Source: an uncultured Collinsella sp.
GTDB lineage: Bacteria > Actinomycetota > Coriobacteriia > Coriobacteriales > Coriobacteriaceae
Length of the DNA stretch: 17,688 nt
Reading direction: 5' to 3'
Assembly (NCBI GenBank): GCA_900544225.1
Contig: UQUD01000039.1
Span: 1-17,688 of the forward strand
Below are positions 1 through 5,832 of the stretch, piece by piece (position 1 is the stretch's first letter; every line of letters begins with the position of its first letter). The position numbers and the translations under genes are program-made. The notes below the pieces were generated by a model. The model was not told where the DNA came from. It searched no databases and saw only the letters and a list, made by a program, of their open reading frames with translations.

Positions 1-239
1 GTACCGGATGCCGCGCCGGCGTGGGCGGCGATCGGCGACATCACGGCGGGGTGCTGTGTGCCCCCGTCACCGGTCTGGGCGAATGCCGCGAACGGTGAGA
101 TGAGGCTCGATCCGGTCATGGCGGCCATGGTCGCCGCGGTGACGGTCAGACGCGCGATCCCCTTCGGAGTGTGAATCTTTTTGTTTGGCAGTGCAGCGAA
201 GTGATCGCCACCGGCAGCGAAATGCTTTCCCTGAGTCAT
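1..239 (-). CDS. N-terminus of a secreted protein (truncated by window edge)
   Basis: Only the first 79 codons are present; the frame is open to the left edge. The ATG at 237-239 has an upstream AAAAGGAATGG that can serve as a ribosome binding site. The visible protein begins MTQGKHFAAGGDHF. A basic stretch (NKKIHTPKG, about residues 19-27) leads into a hydrophobic segment rich in Ala, Thr and Met (about 28-53) ending in SPFAAFA before QTGDGG. This is a plausible Sec signal peptide with cleavage after AFA. The mature part seen is Gly/Ala rich and shows no domain, so the function is unknown; a large cell-surface or exported protein is likely by analogy. It is divergent from the HTH gene at 362, and the operator-like repeats between them could control both. 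Confidence is good for a secreted CDS, none for function. Confidence 0.7.
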   Translation of the reverse strand, partial: MTQGKHFAAGGDHFAALPNKKIHTPKGIARLTVTAATMAAMTGSSLISPFAAFAQTGDGGTQHPAVMSPIAAHAGAASG

Positions 240-320
240 TGCTATTCCATTCCTTTTCCGTGCCCTATCAGACTGGGCATCAGAGTGCTTTCCAATAGAG
301 ATAATTATGCGCCTTAACTG

Positions 321-403
321 GGATTGTTGTATATAGTCCGTTGGCATAAATACAACAATCCATGACTCTTTTTGTCATGGATATCTCGCCGCTACAACAA
401 TCC
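321..403. promoter_or_regulatory. Operator-like repeats around the start of the HTH gene
   Basis: The 11-mer TACAACAATCC occurs twice in direct orientation (351-361 and 393-403, 42 bp apart) and once inverted (321-331). With one more base on each arm, 321-332 and 350-361 form a perfect 12-bp inverted repeat with a 17-nt spacer ending at the base before the ATG at 362. A second perfect inverted repeat, CCATGAC / GTCATGG (360-366 and 374-380), overlaps the start codon. This is the usual layout for autoregulation by small C-type HTH regulators, so binding by the neighbouring gene product is the natural inference. A role in the divergent secreted-protein gene is also possible. Confidence 0.6.
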
Positions 404-610
404 TTTGGTCTACGCTGCAAAGAACTCAGATCAGAGTCTGGTTACTCACAAGAGCAATTTGCGAACCGCATTGACATGGACAGGTCTTACTACGCCTCGA
501 TAGAGGTCGGGCGAAGAAATGTCAGTCTTTCTAACCTCTCTAAAATTGCCAATGGATTCAACATATCAATTGCTGCACTTATGACTGGTGTCACTGATAA
601 AAAGGATTAG
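362..610 (+). CDS. Small HTH regulator of the Xre / controller-protein type
   Basis: This 82-residue protein is almost entirely one helix-turn-helix_3 (Cro/C1-type) domain: LRCKELRSESGYSQEQFANR, then IDMDRSYYASIEVGRRNVSLSNLSKIANGF in family order (about residues 17-70). The size and the SYYASIEVGRRN pattern match controller (C) proteins of restriction-modification systems and other small autoregulators. Two starts are possible, ATG 362 and ATG 377 (MDISPL); neither has a Shine-Dalgarno sequence. Leaderless translation, known for some C proteins, would fit. The operator repeats sit immediately upstream and inside the first codons. Codon use is AT-richer than the rest of the window, suggesting acquisition by transfer. 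No restriction or methylase gene is visible nearby, so an R-M role is not supported here. Confidence 0.85.
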   Translation: MTLFVMDISPLQQSFGLRCKELRSESGYSQEQFANRIDMDRSYYASIEVGRRNVSLSNLSKIANGFNISIAALMTGVTDKKD

Positions 611-624
611 TCCATCATCAGCGA

Positions 625-724
625 ACGCAGTGAGCGTATCAATCGACGGCGTAGCCGGCGGCAAGGTCACGGCACGTGACCGCGCAGCGAGCTCTGCGAG
701 CGAAGGGGACGGCATCGCCGTCCC
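625..724. repeat. String of five short hairpins after the HTH gene
   Basis: Five consecutive perfect stems with small loops lie within 100 bases: ACGC/GCGT at 625-637 (5-nt loop), CGGC/GCCG at 647-657 (3-nt loop), GGTCACG/CGTGACC at 665-681 (3-nt loop), CGCAG/CTGCG at 683-698 (6-nt loop) and GGGACGGC/GCCGTCCC at 706-724 (3-nt loop). The block is GC-rich and begins a few bases after the HTH stop codon, between AT-rich flanks. It could be a 3' UTR structure, a small structured RNA or a REP-like element. No known RNA family is recognised. A 66-codon minus-strand frame through it lacks a ribosome binding site and looks accidental. Confidence 0.5.
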
Positions 725-733
725 TATTTCTTT
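706..733 (+). terminator. Rho-independent terminator of the HTH gene
   Basis: The 8-bp perfect stem GGGACGGC/GCCGTCCC (706-713, 717-724) with loop ATC is followed by TATTTCTTT. It is the last and strongest hairpin of the string at 625-724 and the only one with a T-rich tail, so it most likely ends the HTH transcript. Confidence 0.6.
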
Positions 734-1013
734 ATAAACTATTTCTCTATTAATTGGTTTCACCAAACTGGGTATTACACAAGCTTCTGAGCAGGCTTTT
801 TATCAAATAATTCAAAGCTACCGAATCATCAAAATGGTGAAATTATTTACCCAAAAGAGGGAAGCACATCACCAAAATGGAACCGACTAACAGCTGTTGA
901 AAACTTTTATCCCCAAAATGGTGATTTCCTGTTTTCAGTGGAAAACTCGGGAAGTCATAATATTTACTTACCAGATTTACAAACGAAAGCGGTTCTTAGT
1001 CCCAAAACCAGAA
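734..1013. other. AT-rich gene-free stretch with repeated CAAAATGG
   Basis: No credible coding region is seen on either strand. The octamer CAAAATGG occurs three times (830-837, 873-880, 914-921) at intervals of 43 and 41 bp, each near TCACC or GGTGA sequence (for example ATGGTGA at 834-840 and 917-923). A small hairpin GTTTTC/GAAAAC lies near 930-945. Base composition is clearly lower in G+C than the coding part of the window. The stretch may be remnant foreign DNA next to the tRNA gene, or a regulatory region; nothing decides between these. Confidence 0.4.
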
Positions 1014-1044
1014 CAGGTCAGAAGCAAAAATAACTCCTGACCTG
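1014..1044 (-). terminator. Possible terminator of the tRNA-Arg gene
   Basis: A perfect 8-bp inverted repeat CAGGTCAG/CTGACCTG (1014-1021 and 1037-1044) with a 15-nt loop starts 9 bases beyond the 3' end of the minus-strand tRNA. The following minus-strand bases are TTCTGGTTTTGGG, only moderately T-rich, so this is a fair but not strong intrinsic terminator. Confidence 0.5.
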
Positions 1045-1053
1045 CGATTTTCC

Positions 1054-1129
1054 TGGTGCCCCCGGGCGGATTCGAACCGTCGACACCCGCTTTAGGAGAG
1101 CGGTGCTCTATCCCCTGAGCTACGGAGGC
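1054..1129 (-). tRNA. tRNA-Arg (anticodon CCU)
   Basis: The minus strand folds into a complete cloverleaf of 76 nt including an encoded 3' CCA. The acceptor stem is GCCTCCG/CGGGGGC with one G-U pair, the D arm is GCTC/GAGC, the anticodon stem is CCGCT/AGCGG around loop CTCCTAA, and the T arm GACGG-TTCGAAT-CCGCC is intact. Positions 34-36 read CCU, decoding AGG arginine codons. Low-usage arginine tRNA genes such as this are common integration sites for mobile elements, and the DNA beyond its 3' end is AT-rich, but no integrase is visible in the window. Confidence 0.97.
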
Positions 1130-1188
1130 ATGTTGTACTAGTGTAGCAGATTTACTGCATCGCCATACGTCGCATGACTAGACTTCGA

Positions 1189-1255
1189 AGTTGCGGTGGA
1201 ATAGTTCCTGTCTGAAGCATCTAAAGCCGCATTTAGGAACTATTCCACCGCAACT
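1189..1255. repeat. Family A inverted-repeat element, copy 1 (67 nt)
   Basis: Two perfectly complementary 21-nt arms (1189-1209 and 1235-1255) enclose a 25-nt loop. The outer arm is AGTTGCGGTGGAATAG and the inner part TTCCT/AGGAA. It lies 9 bases beyond the stop codon of the DUF956 gene, between that gene and tRNA-Arg. Two further copies of identical length occur at 4872 and 11869. There is no T-run on either side, so it is not a simple terminator. Confidence 0.85.
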
Positions 1256-1264
1256 CATGAGGAG

Positions 1265-1663
1265 CTAGTCGCCTTTGTGGAAGAGGCCTTTGATAACGGA
1301 GGGGATGCTCTTGGCGCCCTTGGCGGTCACATCGATAAAGTCGGGCGAGCGCACGAGCTTATCCTCGTCGACGTACTTGCGGACCGCACGAAGCGTCTCT
1401 TTGTCGTCGCGCGTCGAAAACGTAAAGTGACCGTTATCCTTGGTGAAGATGGCAAAACGCGTAATCTTCTTGGTGCCGCGCAAAACCTCGGCGGCAATAT
1501 AGTCGACCTCGTCCCACGGGATTTGAATATAATCCTCGGGATTGCGCTCGTTATAGTACTCAAACGCCTTATTGCCCACCATCACGTTGCCGTGGCTGGT
1601 AAGCCCCATCAGGCAGGTTGCCGGTGTTGCCAGATCGACCGTGCTGTTCTGAGATTGCGCCAT
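1265..1663 (-). CDS. manO: DUF956 family protein (ManO), PTS-associated
   Basis: The 132-residue protein from ATG 1663 begins MAQSQNSTVDLATPATC and contains the family signature VGNKAFEYYNERNPEDYIQIPWDEVDYI, a beta-rich segment RFAIFTKDNGHFTFSTRDDKE, and a C-terminal part that matches the DUF956/ManO family (PF06115) in order and length. These proteins are encoded next to mannose-family PTS operons; their biochemical role is not settled. The frame extends upstream to a GTG at 1714, but GGAGGG upstream of ATG 1663 favours the shorter form. It follows EIID by about 120 bases in the same direction. A terminator-like hairpin lies in between, so it is probably expressed by partial read-through from the PTS operon. 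Recognition of the family is strong, function is not. Confidence 0.9.
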   Translation of the reverse strand: MAQSQNSTVDLATPATCLMGLTSHGNVMVGNKAFEYYNERNPEDYIQIPWDEVDYIAAEVLRGTKKITRFAIFTKDNGHFTFSTRDDKETLRAVRKYVDEDKLVRSPDFIDVTAKGAKSIPSVIKGLFHKGD

Positions 1664-1681
1664 GCGCGCCTCGCCCTCCAA

Positions 1682-1727
1682 ATAAAACAATCGGACCGCA
1701 TCCAGTGTACCCACCGGGTGCGGTCCG
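1682..1727 (-). terminator. Terminator or attenuator between EIID and DUF956 genes
   Basis: On the minus strand a perfect 9-bp stem CGGACCGCA/TGCGGTCCG (1719-1727 paired with 1692-1700) with an 18-nt loop is followed at once by ATTGTTTTATT. This is a good intrinsic terminator shape. It lies after the EIID stop and only about 20 bases before the DUF956 start codon, so it likely lowers DUF956 expression relative to the transporter genes. Confidence 0.65.
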
Positions 1728-1783
1728 TTTCAATGGCTCAAAAGCCCTTGCCTAGCAACTCTCGGTCTTAAGCCGAAGCGTGC

Positions 1784-2704
1784 TTACATGAAGCCGCAGA
1801 CGCGACCGATGATGCCGACGGCGAAGAGAGCCAGGATGATGACGATCGGGCTGACCTTCTTCTTGAGGAGCTTGCAGACCAGCAGGGTCAGGCACACGGC
1901 GGCAAGGCCGGGGATGAGCTGATCGAGGTTAGCCTGAAGCGTGGTGACCTTCACCGGATCAAGGGCGTTAGCACCGATGGAGTTATACATCGTCAGTGCT
2001 TCCTTGACACCCTCAGAACCGGAGGGCAGGTTAGCCCAGTCGATAAAGGCGCCAGCAGACTGCGTGACCTTGGAGACGACCGGGGTGAAGGAGATGGACA
2101 CCCAGCGCTCGACCAGGGCGCCGATGATGAACATACCCAGGATGGAAGCACCCTCGGTAACCTTGCCCATCAGACCGCCGGAGAGGTCCTTGGCGATGGA
2201 GGAGCCGACCTTGTAGCCAAACTCCTGCGTATACCACAGGAAAGCGTAACGGATGATGTTCCACGCGAAGAAGAACAGCAGCGGACCGGCGATGCTGCCG
2301 GACAGGGCCAGGGAAGCACCCAGAGCACCCAGGATCGGGCGAAGGGTGAACCAGAAGGCGGGGTCGCCGACGCCGGCGAGCGGGCCCATCATACCGACCT
2401 TGACGCCCTGAATAGCGACGTCGTCGATCGGAGCACCGTTGGCGCGCTCCTCCTCGAGAGCGAGGGTGACGCCAATGACGGGGGCGGAAACATAAGGATG
2501 GGTGTTATAGAACTCCAGGTGGCGCTTAAGAGCGGCAATCTGGTCATCCTTGCTGGTGTAGAGCTTCTTGATCGCAGGGATCATTGCGAAGCACCAGCCG
2601 CCGTTCTGCATACGCTCGTAGTTCCACGAGCCCTGAAGGAACTGATGACGGAAGCAAACCTTCTTGCGGTCAGCCTTGGTGAGCTGAATCTTGTTCTCTG
2701 CCAT
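1784..2704 (-). CDS. manZ: PTS mannose-family EIID component
   Basis: The protein (306 residues from ATG 2704) belongs to the EIID-AGA family. Near the N-terminus it has the characteristic RHQFLQGSWNYERMQNGGW and FAMIPAIKKLY, followed by a long helical region with GVKVGMMGPLAGVGDPAFWF. Several hydrophobic segments lie in the middle and at the C-terminus (LLFFFAWNIIRYAFLWY; IPGLAAVCLTLLVCKLL; IVIILALFAVGIIGRVCGF). With EIIC it forms the membrane channel that carries the sugar while EIIB phosphorylates it. An upstream GTG (2713) is in frame, but the AGGAGGGG sequence is spaced properly only for ATG 2704. It is 16 bases after the EIIC stop, so translationally linked. Family assignment is firm; sugar specificity (mannose, glucose, fructose or other) cannot be read. 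Confidence 0.95.
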   Translation of the reverse strand: MAENKIQLTKADRKKVCFRHQFLQGSWNYERMQNGGWCFAMIPAIKKLYTSKDDQIAALKRHLEFYNTHPYVSAPVIGVTLALEEERANGAPIDDVAIQGVKVGMMGPLAGVGDPAFWFTLRPILGALGASLALSGSIAGPLLFFFAWNIIRYAFLWYTQEFGYKVGSSIAKDLSGGLMGKVTEGASILGMFIIGALVERWVSISFTPVVSKVTQSAGAFIDWANLPSGSEGVKEALTMYNSIGANALDPVKVTTLQANLDQLIPGLAAVCLTLLVCKLLKKKVSPIVIILALFAVGIIGRVCGFM

Positions 2705-2720
2705 ATGTATCACTCCCCTC

Positions 2721-3539
2721 CTACTCGTAATCGTTCAGAATGTCGCCGAGCGGGTCACCGGAGCCACCGCCCATGCCGCCACCCTGCTTGGCCAGATCCT
2801 TAAGGCCAAGGTAGATGAGGGCAAGGGAGATGCCGATGAGGCCAAGGGCGATCAGCGTGAGCTGAGGGATGGCAGCAAGGACAAAGCCGAGGATGAAGAA
2901 CGGCCAGGTCTCCTTGGTGGCCATCATGTTGATGACCATGGCGTAACCGACGGAAGCGACCATGCCGCCGCCGACAGCCATGCCGCCGGACAGCCAGTCG
3001 GGCATAGCGTTAAGCGCGTTGGTAACTGCCTCGGCCGGGATGATGCACAGAAGTACTGCCGGGATGGCGATACGAAGGCCCTGCATAAGGATGGCAATGT
3101 ACTGCCAGCGCTCGATGCCGGCGAAGTCGCCCTTCTCGGCGCAACCGTCCATGGCGTGAGCGATAGCGGTAGCCAGGGTACGGCAGATCATGGTCAGGAA
3201 CAGACCAGCGACCGACAGCGGGACGGCGACGGCGATGGCAGCGGTAACGGCCTTGCCCGAATCGGTGGCGCCACCGTTGAGGGCGAGCACCATGATGATC
3301 GAAGAAGCGACCGAGGCCAGAGCGGCGTCAGGCGCGACGGCGGCGCCGACGTTAGCCCAGCCAAGGGCCATCATCTGGAGCGAACCGCCCAGGAGGATGC
3401 CCTCCTGAAGGTGACCGGTTACGAGACCGATAAGCGTGCATGCCACGAGCGGCTGATGGAACTGGAACTCATCCAGAACGCCTTCCATACCGGCAAGCAA
3501 CGCGACAATCGCAACAAGCAGAATAGTGATTGCAGACAT
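2721..3539 (-). CDS. manY: PTS mannose/sorbose-family EIIC component
   Basis: This 272-residue integral membrane protein begins MSAITILLVAIVALLAG. It has the EIIC signature region QFHQPLVACTLIGLVTGHLQ, then EGILLGGSLQMMALGWANVGAAVAPDAALA, which matches the PTS_EIIC type family (PF03609) in order. Further hydrophobic segments follow and the C-terminus is glycine-rich (KQGGGMGGGSGDPLGD). The ATG at 3539 has GGAGGG 8 bases upstream. It sits 18 bases after the EIIAB stop and 16 before the EIID start, in the standard order of mannose PTS operons. It forms the sugar-binding membrane part with EIID. Confidence 0.95.
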   Translation of the reverse strand: MSAITILLVAIVALLAGMEGVLDEFQFHQPLVACTLIGLVTGHLQEGILLGGSLQMMALGWANVGAAVAPDAALASVASSIIMVLALNGGATDSGKAVTAAIAVAVPLSVAGLFLTMICRTLATAIAHAMDGCAEKGDFAGIERWQYIAILMQGLRIAIPAVLLCIIPAEAVTNALNAMPDWLSGGMAVGGGMVASVGYAMVINMMATKETWPFFILGFVLAAIPQLTLIALGLIGISLALIYLGLKDLAKQGGGMGGGSGDPLGDILNDYE

Positions 3540-3557
3540 GTATCGGACCCTCCTTTA

Positions 3558-4547
3558 CTATGCTTGAGCGGCCAGTTCGGCCTTAGCTTTCTTCAACATG
3601 GCGTCGAGATCCTCGGAGGAATCCGAAGGAACCTTGCGGACCTCGAACTTGACGCCCTTGGCCTTGAGGGCCTCGAGAGTCTTGACGTCATCATCGCCCA
3701 TAGCGACGGCGTTGGTGACGACGACCTTGCCCTTGGAGTGAGCCATGGAGCCGATGTTGACTTCCTTGATGTCGACGCCGGCCTCGATGGCCTTGAGCAG
3801 ATCCTGCGGGTTCTCAAAGAGCAGCATGGCCTTGGTGTCACCAAAGCGCGTGTCCTTGACGACCTCGGCCATCTTCTTGATGGGCACGACGTTGGCATGG
3901 ACTCCCGGAGGGGCCGCCTGCTCGATCATGGTCTTGCGGAGCTCGTCGTGAGCAACGCCGTCGGAAACCACGATGATGCGGTTGGGGTTGATCTGCTTGG
4001 TCCACGTGGTGGCCACCTGACCATGAAGCAGACGGGTGTCGATACGGACGTGGGCAATCTTGATGTGCCCGTCGCCGATGACCGTTCCCGGAGGGATGGC
4101 GCCTGCAGGAGCGGCGGCGGCCGCAGCCGGCTTCTTCTCCTCGGGCTCCAGAGACTCGGGCTTGACGCGTACGCCAGCCTTAGCCTCAGTCACGAGATGT
4201 TTTGCGATCGCATGTGCAGTGTTCTTTGCGTCAAAGCGCTGCGAATATGCCTCGATGAGCATAGGCAGGTTGACACCGGTGACGATAGCCCAGGAATCGT
4301 GGCCCTCGATGAGCCCGCTGATCTGGTTGAACGGCGTGCCGCCCCACAGATCAACGAGGAAGAGCACCTGCTCCTGGTCCTCGAAGGAAGCGATTGCTTC
4401 CTCGACCTTGGCACGGAAGTCGTCGGGGCCCATGCTCGGCTCGAGCGAGACCACGGCTACAGACGGCTGATCGCCAAAGACCATCGAGCCCGTCTGCTTG
4501 ATTCCAGCAGCCAAGTCCCCGTGGCTAGCAAGAACAATACTTACCAT
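3558..4547 (-). CDS. manX: PTS mannose-family EIIAB fusion
   Basis: The cytoplasmic phosphotransfer protein (329 residues) carries two domains. EIIA (about 1-125) starts MVSIVLASHGDLAAG, with the phospho-accepting histidine at residue 9 and the family motif DLWGGTPFN near 66-74. An Ala/Pro-rich linker (about 131-155) joins it to EIIB, which starts around 160 with IKIAHVRIDTRLLHGQVATTW; the histidine of RLLHGQV (about residue 175) is the second phosphorylation site. Phosphate passes from HPr to EIIA, to EIIB and then to the sugar. AGGAGG lies 7 bases before ATG 4547; an in-frame GTG one codon earlier is less well spaced. It is the first gene of the operon. Both active-site histidines are present, so the protein should be functional. 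Confidence 0.95.
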   Translation of the reverse strand: MVSIVLASHGDLAAGIKQTGSMVFGDQPSVAVVSLEPSMGPDDFRAKVEEAIASFEDQEQVLFLVDLWGGTPFNQISGLIEGHDSWAIVTGVNLPMLIEAYSQRFDAKNTAHAIAKHLVTEAKAGVRVKPESLEPEEKKPAAAAAAPAGAIPPGTVIGDGHIKIAHVRIDTRLLHGQVATTWTKQINPNRIIVVSDGVAHDELRKTMIEQAAPPGVHANVVPIKKMAEVVKDTRFGDTKAMLLFENPQDLLKAIEAGVDIKEVNIGSMAHSKGKVVVTNAVAMGDDDVKTLEALKAKGVKFEVRKVPSDSSEDLDAMLKKAKAELAAQA

Positions 4548-4550
4548 CAC

Positions 4551-4870
4551 ATAACCTCCTTTTTGTCTACGTATTTCCTACACGACATTAAGGAAGTATA
4601 CCTGTTTGGTTTGTGGAATTATAGCTAAATTCGCAAAAGGTTGGTTTATTTGTTTAAATGTCTAGGTTTGTTACAAGTTGATTACTTTACTGCTTTTTGA
4701 CTCATTACACGCCAAGGCGTCGCACATCAAGCCATGCATTTTACAGATACAAACAGGCTGTTCATTAATATCGATTTTGGCAGCGCGAATGCGCTTGTAC
4801 TGCCGCTATTTTGTTTAAACAGGTATGACTTGACTATTTGCGCGACTTATGATCTACGAAACCACTCAAA
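4551..4870 (-). promoter_or_regulatory. AT-rich leader and promoter region of the PTS operon
   Basis: This 320-base stretch has no gene. On the minus strand TATAAT (4618-4623) is a consensus -10 element about 70 bases before the EIIAB start; TATACT (about 4594-4599) is a second possibility. No good -35 TTGACA is spaced with either, which suggests dependence on an activator. Possible sites: palindromes TGTTTAAACA (4812-4821) and AACAGGCTGTT (4752-4762), and ATACCTGTTT (4598-4607) matched by its reverse complement at 4818-4827. No sigma-54 type -24/-12 element was seen. No PTS regulator is encoded in the window. Confidence 0.45.
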
Positions 4871-4871
4871 A

Positions 4872-4938
4872 AGTTGCGGTGGAATAGTTCTTGTTTAAGA
4901 GTCAGAAGGCTGGATTTAGGAACTATTTCACCGCAACT
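4872..4938. repeat. Family A inverted-repeat element, copy 2 (67 nt)
   Basis: The arms AGTTGCGGTGGAATAGTTC and GAACTATTTCACCGCAACT (4872-4890, 4920-4938) pair completely apart from one G-U wobble, and the length equals the other two copies. It begins about 11 bases after the hypA stop. On the minus strand it is followed by TTTTT, so here it can act as the hypA terminator. The loop differs from copy 1 but shares ATTTAGGAACTATT on the right side. Confidence 0.85.
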
Positions 4939-4949
4939 TATAGGGAATC

Positions 4950-5378
4950 CTAGACGATGTGGAGGGGGTGGGCGGCATCGACGGCGTCGAGGACGTCGGA
5001 AGGGCCGTCGGGGGCAGCGTCTGCCGGTTCCTCGTCGGGGGTCTCAATCTGCTTAATCATGACCTCCTGGCCCTGCAGCAGGTATGTCTCGCCGCTGCCG
5101 CAATGAGGGCAGGTCTTGCCGTGCTCGACTGTCGCATAGTCGCGGCCGCACGCCTCGCAATGCGTCACGGCCTCGACAGGCTCCACAATAAGCTCCGCGC
5201 CCTGCGCGATGGGCTTTTTATCTGCCGCCCAGCGCCAAGCGTCGAGCAGCAAGTCGGGAACGACGCCCGAGACCTCGCCCAGCAGCAGCGTGACGCTCGA
5301 AACGCGACTCACGCCATTGGCGCGCGCCACGTTCTCGACATCGCGAATGATGTGGTAAACGATTCCGAGCTCGTGCAC
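4950..5378 (-). CDS. hypA: Hydrogenase nickel-insertion protein HypA
   Basis: The 142-residue protein starts MHELGIVYHII with the conserved Met-His-Glu nickel site (His2). It has the zinc site of four cysteines, C74-x2-C77 and C90-x2-C93 (HCEACGRDY ... KTCPHCG), and the usual C-terminal GQEVMIKQIE. HypA hands nickel to [NiFe] hydrogenase precursors together with HypB. The start is GTG 5378 with AAGGAA upstream; the MHE motif fixes this choice. After the normal domain end (about 112) there is an extra tail of some 30 residues rich in Asp, Ala and Pro, ending HPLHIV, longer than typical for HypA. It lies 34 bases after the frame-shifted oxidoreductase, so they are probably co-transcribed. No hydrogenase or other hyp gene is inside the window. 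Confidence 0.95.
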   Translation of the reverse strand: MHELGIVYHIIRDVENVARANGVSRVSSVTLLLGEVSGVVPDLLLDAWRWAADKKPIAQGAELIVEPVEAVTHCEACGRDYATVEHGKTCPHCGSGETYLLQGQEVMIKQIETPDEEPADAAPDGPSDVLDAVDAAHPLHIV

Positions 5379-5412
5379 TTTTAATTCCTTCCGCCGTTCC
5401 CGTTATGACTAC

Positions 5413-5832
5413 TTACTTGCGACCGAACTTAATCTTGATGGCGCGTTTCAAAGCATACTTGCCCAGGCTTGGGAGCTTTTGCTCGTATTTGACCATCGTG
5501 GAGCACTCGGGGCGATCGCGATCCAGGTGGATGGCATCGAACGCACACTTGGTAGTGCACAGACCGCAGCCGATGCACTTGTTGGGGTCGACGATCGAGG
5601 CACCGCAACCCAGGCAGCGGGCGGTCTCGGCGCGCACCTGCTCTTCGGTAAAGGTCTCGACGTACTCGCTAAACGGCGCGGCCTTCTCGCGCTCGCGGTC
5701 GACATGCGCCACCTCGCGGCTCGCGTTGTCGTAGCTTTCAATCACGACATCGTCGCGGTCGAGCGCGGTGTAGCGGCGCTGATTGCGGCCGATGGTGAGC
5801 GTGGAGCCCGGCTGCACAAAGCGATGGATGGA
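5413..5832 (-). CDS. Out-of-frame C-terminal ferredoxin part of the oxidoreductase
   Basis: This frame encodes the expected end of the protein that starts at 8191: SIHRFVQPGSTLTIGRNQRRYTALD directly continues the FAD domain (GHEAAV in the other frame). It is followed by a C-terminal ferredoxin domain with CLGCGASIVDPNKCIGCGLC and TTKCAFDAIHLD, enough cysteines for two 4Fe-4S clusters. In isolation it could only start at a GTG (5817), whose codon is an internal Val of the parent protein and has no convincing ribosome binding site. It is therefore best read as the 3' part of one broken gene. It ends 34 bases before hypA. Whether it is translated, through slippage or a real start, cannot be told. 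Confidence 0.8.
   Translation of the reverse strand, partial: SIHRFVQPGSTLTIGRNQRRYTALDRDDVVIESYDNASREVAHVDREREKAAPFSEYVETFTEEQVRAETARCLGCGASIVDPNKCIGCGLCTTKCAFDAIHLDRDRPECSTMVKYEQKLPSLGKYALKRAIKIKFGRK

Noticed and set aside
362..610. Restriction-modification system controlled by the C-protein-like regulator
   Set aside because: The regulator fits by size, but no methyltransferase or endonuclease gene is visible on either side within the window.
566..766. 66-codon minus-strand frame through the hairpin string
   Set aside because: It starts at GTG without a ribosome binding site, and its sequence follows from the hairpin repeats; its end also overlaps the HTH gene.
2691..4628. 645-codon plus-strand frame opposite the PTS genes
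   Set aside because: Antisense to three recognised PTS genes, with composition typical of a GC-rich shadow frame.
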